DNA of 37,665 bases from Desulfobacterales bacterium (GTDB lineage Bacteria; Desulfobacterota; DSM-4660; Desulfatiglandales; Desulfatiglandaceae). A model generated the notes under the pieces. It saw only the letters and a list, made by a program, of their open reading frames with translations, did no database searches and was not told the origin of the DNA. Both the position numbers and the translations under genes were made by a program. Shown here piece by piece: positions 31,641-37,665 of this stretch; positions within the stretch are counted from its first letter, which is position 1; every line of letters starts with the position of its first letter. The DNA lies in assembly GCA_027027005.1 (NCBI GenBank), contig JALVMN010000181.1, forward strand, positions 1-37,665. The letters run 5' to 3'.

Positions 31641-32431
31641 CTTATGACCTCCTCTTTGAAATATTTCTTAAGCGAAATGAACAGCTCCCGAAAGTCTTCA
31701 TCCTGCTTGGAAGAGATGATCTCTGAAATTTTTTTACAAGACTTTTCGTATAACTGGATATACTGCCTTGAAAAGGGGTTTTCCATGAGCAAAGGTCCAA
31801 AGAGCTCCGTAGTTTGGCCCAGGATGGATTCTATTCTCTTCAGGGTCTCCCTGAATGAATAGGTGGAAAGGGAAGATATCTCTTCATGGAGATGACCTGA
31901 CTCTGCAATAAAGTATGCAAGACTGAGCATGGAAAAATGATGCACCACTTGGATTACACCCATGATCTGGTCATGGAGCACCGCATCCACCAACACAGGC
32001 TTCAAGCCCGCTTTGGCGAGAAGATCAAGGATCCAGTCAAGCCCTTCCTGTCCCCTGCCGGGGCAGACCGCCACACTTAATCCCTCCTTTATATTTGACT
32101 TGGGTCCGAAAAGGGGATGGAGTCCTACCACCTGAGACCGGGAATGGCTGAGCATACTGGCCAGGGGGCTGGCCTTTAAAGATGTGAGATCCATCAGTAG
32201 TGCCTCTTCTCCAAGCAAAGGCCCTATTTGTTCTATAATGGGAAGAGTGGCTTTAATAGGGACCGAGAGGACCACTACATCACAGAGGGAGGCAATGTCT
32301 CTCGGACCCACTGGAGTGGTTCTGCCGCACCTGATCACTTCCAGGCCCAAGTCTTCAAAGAGGTCCCCAAACCAGGAACCCATCCCTCGAGTGCCGCCCA
32401 CAATTCCGATTCTGGGTCGCCCTAATCCCAT
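31637..32431 (-). CDS. tyrA: Prephenate dehydrogenase
   Basis: IGIVGGTRGMGSWFGDLFEDLGLEV; LMDLTSLKASPLASML; GLHPLFGP. Confidence 0.9.
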   Translation of the reverse strand: MGLGRPRIGIVGGTRGMGSWFGDLFEDLGLEVIRCGRTTPVGPRDIASLCDVVVLSVPIKATLPIIEQIGPLLGEEALLMDLTSLKASPLASMLSHSRSQVVGLHPLFGPKSNIKEGLSVAVCPGRGQEGLDWILDLLAKAGLKPVLVDAVLHDQIMGVIQVVHHFSMLSLAYFIAESGHLHEEISSLSTYSFRETLKRIESILGQTTELFGPLLMENPFSRQYIQLYEKSCKKISEIISSKQDEDFRELFISLKKYFKEEVIR

Positions 32432-33534
32432 GACTCATCCCCCTTTGGATAAGACCCCAAGCTCTTGAAATAAGAACACTGCTTCTCCATCTCCTCCAGG
32501 GCCATTGCCAAATGGGTATCAGTCTCGTGCCCTTCCATATCCACAAAGAAGAGGTACTCCCACTTTCTGGTTTTTGCAGGCCTTGATTCAATGCGCGTCA
32601 TGTTTATTCCATGGGAGGCAAGGGGCCCCAGGGCCCTGTGGAGTGCGCCTGCGCGGTGGGGAAGAGAAAAGATGATGGAAGTCTTGTCCCTCCCGCTTGG
32701 CCCCATCTCCTCCCTTCCAATTGCCAAGAAGCGGGTCACATTGTCAGGGCGGTCTTCAATGTCTTGCTCAAGGATGTGAAGGCCGTAAAGATGTGCAGAC
32801 AGTCGGCTTCCAATGGCAGCTGCTCCTCTCTGCTCAGCAGCCTTTTTTGCCGCCTCGGATGTGCTCTGTGTCTCCACCAGAGTGGTATCAGGCATGTTCT
32901 CCCTGAGCCATTCCTTGCACTGGGAAATAGCCATAGGATGGGAATAAATATTATGTATGTCACCCTTGCTCTGTTCCTTGCACAGCAGGTGGTGCCTTAT
33001 CCTGAGGAAAACCTCTCCTTGGATTTTCAATTCGTATTGGTAGAAAAGGTCCAGGATGGCGGCCACAGACCCCTGATAGGAATTCTCCACAGGCACCACA
33101 CCCATATGGCAAGCTCCCTTTTCAACCAATGAAAACACGGCTTCAGGGCTCGAGGCAGCAAAGAGATCTGAGTGTTCACCCAGGAAGAGGGAGGCAGCCT
33201 CATGAGAAAAACTTCCTTTAGGGCCGAGAAATGCCACCTTTGGGATCACCTGAAGAGAACGGCCAGCTGAGATTATCTCTCTGAATATGCTTTTTACGAC
33301 CGCAGGGGACAAGGGAGTGCCAGCCTGCGAAACCAGCCGTTCCATGATCCTAGCTTCCCGGGCCAAGTCCAAGGTCTGGAGCCCCAAGGCCTTTTTGTAT
33401 TCACCTATTTTGTGGGCGATCTCTTGCCTGTTGGCCAGCAAGGAAAGGATCTGGTCGTCTATCTGGTCAATATCTGCCCTCAGTCTTTCAAGCAGCCCTT
33501 CTTTGTGAGAGCATGGCTCCTGAGACATTTTCAA
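32422..33534 (-). CDS. pheA: Chorismate mutase / prephenate dehydratase (P-protein)
   Basis: Chorismate-mutase domain [34 protein letters not shown] domain [46 protein letters not shown]. Confidence 0.96.
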   Translation of the reverse strand: MKMSQEPCSHKEGLLERLRADIDQIDDQILSLLANRQEIAHKIGEYKKALGLQTLDLAREARIMERLVSQAGTPLSPAVVKSIFREIISAGRSLQVIPKVAFLGPKGSFSHEAASLFLGEHSDLFAASSPEAVFSLVEKGACHMGVVPVENSYQGSVAAILDLFYQYELKIQGEVFLRIRHHLLCKEQSKGDIHNIYSHPMAISQCKEWLRENMPDTTLVETQSTSEAAKKAAEQRGAAAIGSRLSAHLYGLHILEQDIEDRPDNVTRFLAIGREEMGPSGRDKTSIIFSLPHRAGALHRALGPLASHGINMTRIESRPAKTRKWEYLFFVDMEGHETDTHLAMALEEMEKQCSYFKSLGSYPKGDESWD

Positions 33535-34336
33535 TCCCTTTTTCAGTCCTTAGATAATCCATTGCCTCCTTCACATCGGCCCCATGATGCACTATCATGG
33601 CAAGGGCTTTGACCATTCTGCGAGGATTAGGGTGCTGAAATACATTTCTGCCTATGGATGTCCCTGCTGCCCCTGCTTCCATGGCGCCCTTGACCATTTC
33701 AAGGACCGCACGGTCTGATTCCATCTTCGGACCTCCTGCAATTACCACCGGCACACTGCATCCTTCCACCACCTCTCTGAACGACTCTGGATCACCCGTG
33801 TATGAAACCTTCACTACGTCTGCACCCAGTTCAGCACCCAGCCGCGCTGCATGCTTGATGGCCTCAGGGTCATACTCATTCTTTATCTTTTCACCTCTCG
33901 GATAGATCATGGCAAGGAGCGGCATACCCCAGTAGTCAGCCCTTTCGGCTGTTCGGCCCAGGTCTGCAAGCATCTCTTTTTCCCTGCCGTTGCCAATATT
34001 GACGTGGACCGAGACACCATCGGCTCCAAGCCTTACTGCCTCTTCAACCGTACAGACAAGGGTCTTGGCATCGGGCTCAGGGGAAAGAGATGTGCTCCCA
34101 GAAAGATGCACGATCAGACCAAGATCAGGCCTGCTCTTTCTGTGTCCTTTTGCCACTATTCCCTTGTGCACAACCACTGCATTTGCCCCGCCGTCAGACA
34201 CCAAGGCCATGGCCTTTTTCATATCAGTGATCCCATAAATGGGGCCGGCACTGAGCCCATGGTCCATCGGGACAATTACCACCTTGCCAGTGTTCTTGTT
34301 TATAATCCTCTGAATCCTTATCTCTTTGCCTGCCAT
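33488..34336 (-). CDS. 2-amino-3,7-dideoxy-D-threo-hept-6-ulosonate synthase (ADHS/AroA', class I aldolase family)
   Basis: [80 protein letters not shown] before the ATG at 34336. Confidence 0.9.
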   Translation of the reverse strand: MAGKEIRIQRIINKNTGKVVIVPMDHGLSAGPIYGITDMKKAMALVSDGGANAVVVHKGIVAKGHRKSRPDLGLIVHLSGSTSLSPEPDAKTLVCTVEEAVRLGADGVSVHVNIGNGREKEMLADLGRTAERADYWGMPLLAMIYPRGEKIKNEYDPEAIKHAARLGAELGADVVKVSYTGDPESFREVVEGCSVPVVIAGGPKMESDRAVLEMVKGAMEAGAAGTSIGRNVFQHPNPRRMVKALAMIVHHGADVKEAMDYLRTEKGIENVSGAMLSQRRAA

Positions 34337-34407
34337 GGTGATCCTCCCTTTTGGTATTACTCCTGGATTCTCTCCCATTAATGAAAAAGGGGTTTACAGG
34401 CTTGAAC

Positions 34408-34451
34408 AAAAAAGGCCGCGAGCATTATGTGACTTTGCCCGTGGCCTTTTT
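34408..34451 (-). terminator. Attenuator B terminator hairpin (regions 3:4) upstream of aroA'
   Basis: Minus strand: AAAAAGGCCACGGGC (34451-34437) pairs with GCTCGCGGCCTTTTT(T) (34423-34408); one A.C mismatch and one G.U in 15 positions; U-tract. Confidence 0.8.
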
Positions 34452-34464
34452 GGATACGATTACA

Positions 34465-34530
34465 TCACAAGGCCATGGGCGGGGCCCTCCACCAAAAATA
34501 ATAAGCAGTCCTTGTTTCATGGGTTTCCAT
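34465..34530 (-). CDS. Leader peptide B, METHETRTAYYFWWRAPPMAL (Tyr-Tyr-Phe-Trp-Trp), for the aro operon
   Basis: 21-codon ORF 20 nt downstream of the aroC stop; SD GGAG (34542-34539) with 8-nt spacing; stop adjoins an antiterminator arm. Confidence 0.82.
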   Translation of the reverse strand: METHETRTAYYFWWRAPPMAL

Positions 34531-34550
34531 AAAAAATACTCCAGCCATTT

Positions 34551-35639
34551 TCACCTTACCCGTTCAACAAACCTGCCGCCGGCGGCAGACAGGTTGGTCA
34601 TCTGCCGCAAGTAATGATCTGCAAGCACTATTTTCACCATTGCCTCTATGACGGCCAGTGCCCTGGGCAAGGGGCATATGTCATGCCTACCGGAAAGTCT
34701 TATCCTTGCGGGCCTCCCCTCCCTGTCTATGGTCTCCTGTTCCATCCTGATGGAAGGGATGGGCTTGAGCGCCACCCTTGCAATTATCCGGTCTCCGTTT
34801 GAGATGCCAGCAAGGATCCCCCCTGCATGATTGCTCTTGAACCCCTCAGGGGTAATAGGATCATTGTTTTCGGAGCCTTTGAGCCTGGCAGCACCGAATC
34901 CTGCCCCGATTTCCACACCCTTGACCGTGCCGATGGAAAAGATTGCCTTTGCAAGATCAGCATCCAACTTGTCAAACACAGGTTCACCAAGACCCGGGGG
35001 GCATCCTGTCACAATGACCTCTGCCACCCCGCCAACGGAGTCCCCACGGGCTGCTGCATCCTTAAGGACCTGTTGGATCCTGTTGGATGCTCGGGGGTCA
35101 GGGCAGTAAAAAGGACTCTGCTCCAGGGTGTCCCACTTGAATTGCATTGCCCGTACACCGCCGATCTCCAGGGTGTATGCCTTAACCTTTACGCCTATGG
35201 GGTCCAATATCTTGCCGGCCACCACCCCGGCAGCCACCCTTGCAGCGGTCTCCCGGGCCGAATACCTGCCCCCGCCCCTGAAGTCAACGTGCTGGTATTT
35301 TTTGAAAAAGGTATAGTCACCGTGACCGGGACGAAACAGCTTCCTCAAGATCTCATAGGCTCGGCTGTCGGTGTCTTGGTTGGCAATCATTAGCATGATG
35401 GGTGCTCCAGTGGTTAATCCTTCAAACACACCAGAAACTATCTCAACCTCATCCGTTTCTCTCCTAGAGGTGTCAGAGGAACGCTCCTTTGATCTTCGTC
35501 TTTCCATGGCCGCAACAAAATCGGCTGCACTGAGTTCAATGCCAGGAGGACAACCCTCCACCACTGCGCCCATGGCAGGACCATGTGATTCTCCAAAGGT
35601 GGTCACCCTGAAGGCCCGACCGATACAATTACCTCCCAT
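34551..35639 (-). CDS. aroC: Chorismate synthase
   Basis: FRVTTFGESHGPAMGAVVEGCPPG; GRYSARETAARVAAGVVA; GRHDICPLPRALAVIEAM. Confidence 0.97.
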   Translation of the reverse strand: MGGNCIGRAFRVTTFGESHGPAMGAVVEGCPPGIELSAADFVAAMERRRSKERSSDTSRRETDEVEIVSGVFEGLTTGAPIMLMIANQDTDSRAYEILRKLFRPGHGDYTFFKKYQHVDFRGGGRYSARETAARVAAGVVAGKILDPIGVKVKAYTLEIGGVRAMQFKWDTLEQSPFYCPDPRASNRIQQVLKDAAARGDSVGGVAEVIVTGCPPGLGEPVFDKLDADLAKAIFSIGTVKGVEIGAGFGAARLKGSENNDPITPEGFKSNHAGGILAGISNGDRIIARVALKPIPSIRMEQETIDREGRPARIRLSGRHDICPLPRALAVIEAMVKIVLADHYLRQMTNLSAAGGRFVERVR

Positions 35640-36174
35640 GGCTGAGTCCTTTTCTAGAGAAGGTATAAAATTCTTTTTCTATTGCCTCACATACCTGGTC
35701 AATGTGGCTTGTGGTGGTGTCAAGGACAAGGTCAGCAGCCATCTCATAGAGCGGTTCCCTTTCTTTGAGCACCTGTTCGATCTCGTCGACGGAGTTGTCG
35801 GCCAGAAGAGGCGGCCTTTTTTTCCCTGCTGCCTCATGGTAGGCCATTCTTTCCTTGATTATATTGGGGGAGGCCTTTAGCCACACGATAAATCCATTCT
35901 TTCTCAATCGTTCCATGTTCTGCTCCTTCAGGACCACGCCCCCGCCCGTGGCGATTATCAGATTCTCTTGCCCTGAGACCTTGGTTACAACTTCTTGTTC
36001 CATTGCCCTAAATCTTGGCCACCCGAGCCTGGTGACGATTTCCTGGATGCTCATCCCGGCTTGTCTTTCCACCAGTGAGTCGGTGTCCACAAACTCGAAG
36101 TTCAGCTTATTTGCCAGTGCCATACCCACCGAGCTCTTTCCGCTGCATCTATATCCTACGAGCACGATATTCAT
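35629..36174 (-). CDS. aroK: Shikimate kinase
   Basis: MNIVLVGYRCSGKSSVGMALANKLNFEFVDTDSLVERQAGMSIQEIV; IATGGGVVL. The track ORF start at 36444 runs through the attenuator; start at 36174 preferred. Confidence 0.93.
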   Translation of the reverse strand: MNIVLVGYRCSGKSSVGMALANKLNFEFVDTDSLVERQAGMSIQEIVTRLGWPRFRAMEQEVVTKVSGQENLIIATGGGVVLKEQNMERLRKNGFIVWLKASPNIIKERMAYHEAAGKKRPPLLADNSVDEIEQVLKEREPLYEMAADLVLDTTTSHIDQVCEAIEKEFYTFSRKGLSHGR

Positions 36175-36197
36175 TCTGTTGGACTTCTTCGTGAAAC

Positions 36198-36240
36198 AAA
36201 AAAGGCCGTGGGCTCTATCAGTCTGCCCACGGCCTTTTTT
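36198..36240 (-). terminator. Attenuator A terminator hairpin (regions 3:4) upstream of aroK
   Basis: Minus strand: AAAAAAGGCCGTGGGC / GCCCACGGCCTTTTTT, 16-bp perfect stem, 11-nt loop. Confidence 0.88.
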
Positions 36241-36257
36241 GCTCCAAAAATTACAAA

Positions 36258-36335
36258 TCAATCCATGGGCAGACCTCCAGCACCCCAAAAATAGGAGAAG
36301 TAATGAGGATTCTGCCAGGATTGATTGAAGGACAT
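36258..36335 (-). CDS. Leader peptide A, MSFNQSWQNPHYFSYFWGAGGLPMD (Tyr-Phe-Ser-Tyr-Phe-Trp), for aroK-aroC
   Basis: 25-codon ORF about 36 nt downstream of a predicted start site; aromatic codon run; stop adjoins the antiterminator arm. Confidence 0.82.
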   Translation of the reverse strand: MSFNQSWQNPHYFSYFWGAGGLPMD

Positions 36336-36378
36336 AAGTGTTTGACCCTCTTTCTGAAACTATATCAGTGAAGACTGA

Positions 36379-36407
36379 TTGATAGACCAGTAACATCCCT
36401 TTGTCAA
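36379..36407 (-). promoter_or_regulatory. Sigma70-type promoter for leader A/aroK operon
   Basis: Minus strand TTGACA (36407-36402), 17-bp spacer, TATCAA (36384-36379). Confidence 0.7.
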
Positions 36408-36444
36408 GAAAAATTTTGCAGGTCCACAAAATTCTTCTTGACAA
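36401..36444. repeat. Inverted repeat spanning both divergent -35 boxes (candidate operator)
   Basis: TTGTCAAGAAAAATTTTG (36401-36418) versus CAAAATTCTTCTTGACAA (36427-36444): 17/18 arm identity, 8-bp centre. Confidence 0.7.
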
Positions 36445-36466
36445 TTTTGATCTGGCCTTTCATCTT
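36438..36466 (+). promoter_or_regulatory. Candidate promoter for trpL-trpE
   Basis: TTGACA at 36438-36443 with 17-bp spacer to a weak -10 CATCTT (36461-36466); TCTTAT (36463-36468) is an alternative. Confidence 0.5.
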
Positions 36467-36495
36467 ATGCATTCAGATTCTTGTGGGAGATAGTT

Positions 36496-36567
36496 ATGAA
36501 GCATAAAATATCAAATTGCTGGTTGTGGTGGCGTGGCCTCGGAAGAGAGGTGATCCCACCACTGTGA
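36496..36567 (+). CDS. trpL: Leader peptide C, MKHKISNCWLWWRGLGREVIPPL, trp operon leader
   Basis: 23-codon ORF; SD GGGAGA 5 nt before ATG; TGG TTG TGG TGG run; regions 1:2, 2:3 and 3:4 all found by complementarity. Confidence 0.9.
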   Translation: MKHKISNCWLWWRGLGREVIPPL

Positions 36568-36585
36568 TCTATTATAATTGTTAAG

Positions 36586-36623
36586 AAACCGTGGGGTCAC
36601 CTCGGTGGCCCCACGGTTTTTTT
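36586..36623 (+). terminator. Attenuator C terminator hairpin 1 (regions 3:4)
   Basis: AAACCGTGGGGTCAC-CTCG-GTGGCCCCACGGTTT, 15 bp with one G.U, followed by T-tract. Confidence 0.9.
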
Positions 36624-36643
36624 GTTTTTACTGTTTCCGCAAT

Positions 36644-36682
36644 AAAAGGCCGTGGGGCCATGATGAGCCCCACGGCCTTTTT
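36644..36682 (+). terminator. Second tandem terminator hairpin (regions 5:6) before trpE
   Basis: AAAAGGCCGTGGGGC (36644-36658) / GCCCCACGGCCTTTT (36667-36681), 15-bp perfect stem, 8-nt loop, T-tract. Confidence 0.85.
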
Positions 36683-36701
36683 GCTTTTTACAGGGTTGGA
36701 A

Positions 36702-37665
36702 ATGAATGCAATCCCAACTATTTCAGGATTCAAGGCCCTTGCCGGGCCGGGCAGGATTATTCCGGTTTGGGCCGAGTTTCTCGCAGACACCGTGACACCG
36801 GTATCAGCCTATTTGAAGCTGAGGAGCAATTTTGGACCTCCCTGCTTCCTGCTGGAGAGTGCCGAGTTTGGAAAGACATGGGGAAGGTATTCTTTTCTGG
36901 GCCTTGATCCTTTCCTTTCGGTCTTCATCTACCCTGACAGGGTAGAGATTCTCCAAAATTCCGCCAGAAGGAAAGAGCCAGCCTCGAATCCCATTGAAGC
37001 CCTTAGAACTCTCGCGAGCAAAATACGCTTTGTAGATACCTCACTAAGCTTTCCATTCCAGGGGGGGCTGGTGGGATTCCTGAACTATGATGTGGTGCGA
37101 AAGTGGGAGCCTCTTCCAGGCCTCCGACCTTATAAGCAGGGGATGCCGGAAGGGATATTCACGGCCCCTCGGGTAGTGGTGGTCTTCGATCACCTCACCC
37201 ACAAGGTAACCATTGTTTCTCAAATCCACCTTAATGATACCCATGACCTTGATGGGGAGTATTGGAGAGGGGTTGAGACCATTGGGGGTGTAGCAGAGAT
37301 CTTGGAAAGACCGGGCCCATTGGGCAAAGCCGCGAGCATTGAGGTGTCTCCTTTTGTCCCGAGTATGGAAAAGGCTGGGTTTGAAGAGATTGTGCATCAA
37401 GCCAAGAGGCAGATAGAGGCTGGCGAAGTGATTCAAGTGGTCCTGTCCCAGAGGTTCAGCGCCAAGGCGAGGGGTGATGCCTTTGGCCTGTATCGAAGTC
37501 TGAGGGGCCTTAATCCCTCGCCTTACATGTTCTACCTGGATTTTGAAGATATCCAGCTGGTAGGGGCCTCGCCAGAGGTGCTGGTGCGATGCCGTGGCTC
37601 TTCAATCAGGCTCCGTCCCATTGCCGGGACCAGGCCGAGGGGAGGGAGTGAACAAGAAGATAAGT
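36702..37665 (+). CDS. trpE: Anthranilate synthase component I, partial (runs off the window)
   Basis: MNAIPTISGFKALAGPGRIIPVWAEFL...PCFLLESAEFGKTWGRYSFLG...EVIQVVLSQRFSA...PSPYMFYLDF...RPIAGTRPRGGSEQEDK; open to the window end, so absent from the ORF track. Confidence 0.95.
   Translation, partial: MNAIPTISGFKALAGPGRIIPVWAEFLADTVTPVSAYLKLRSNFGPPCFLLESAEFGKTWGRYSFLGLDPFLSVFIYPDRVEILQNSARRKEPASNPIEALRTLASKIRFVDTSLSFPFQGGLVGFLNYDVVRKWEPLPGLRPYKQGMPEGIFTAPRVVVVFDHLTHKVTIVSQIHLNDTHDLDGEYWRGVETIGGVAEILERPGPLGKAASIEVSPFVPSMEKAGFEEIVHQAKRQIEAGEVIQVVLSQRFSAKARGDAFGLYRSLRGLNPSPYMFYLDFEDIQLVGASPEVLVRCRGSSIRLRPIAGTRPRGGSEQEDK

Noticed and set aside
36187-36200. parS-like half site (TGTTTCACG on the minus strand) near aroK
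   Set aside because: Only one half of the palindrome matches.
36175-36444. N-terminal extension of the aroK ORF (MSRRILWTCKIF...)
   Set aside because: This stretch crosses the promoter, leader A and its terminator; shikimate kinase homology starts at MNIVLVGYRCSGKSS (36174).
36578-36907. 109-aa + strand ORF from the track
   Set aside because: It overlaps both terminator hairpins and the trpE start in another frame; trpE (36702 onward) has clear homology motifs.

Overview
The window looks like a bacterial chromosome segment, probably Desulfobacterota/deltaproteobacterial (inferred from gene content only). Part one (~1-14 kb) is origin-proximal: dnaN(3' end)-gyrB-gyrA-gpsA-birA, a divergent DnaA-family gene, a candidate oriC-like spacer, ddl, hypE, a perfect parS site, parA-parB and a CooT-type nickel protein. 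The middle (~14-28 kb) holds a glycosyltransferase, an IspH-UbiA fusion, a Dus enzyme, an M19 dipeptidase, Hsp20, a ferredoxin/ASKHA corrinoid-protein activator, an M16C peptidase, a Clp1-like P-loop protein and a PadR-FetA-FetB set. The last 10 kb is a compact minus-strand aromatic operon, aroK-aroC-//-ADHS(aroA')-pheA-tyrA-aroB'-aroD-aroE-aroA, of the DKFP (archaeal-type) shikimate variant, divergent from trpE. The main discovery is three unannotated short leader ORFs that are far too small for the ORF track. Each has a run of aromatic codons, a stop codon at the end of an antiterminator arm, and a downstream U-tailed terminator. Leader A is MSFNQSWQNPHYFSYFWGAGGLPMD, before aroK. Leader B is METHETRTAYYFWWRAPPMAL, in the only large gap inside the aro operon, before aroA'. 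Leader C is MKHKISNCWLWWRGLGREVIPPL, before trpE. Together they look like a coordinated ribosome-mediated attenuation network controlling common-pathway and terminal aromatic biosynthesis. Two attenuators sit in series on one operon, and a possible two-hairpin relay precedes trpE. All of this was read by eye; no homology search or folding calculation was run.
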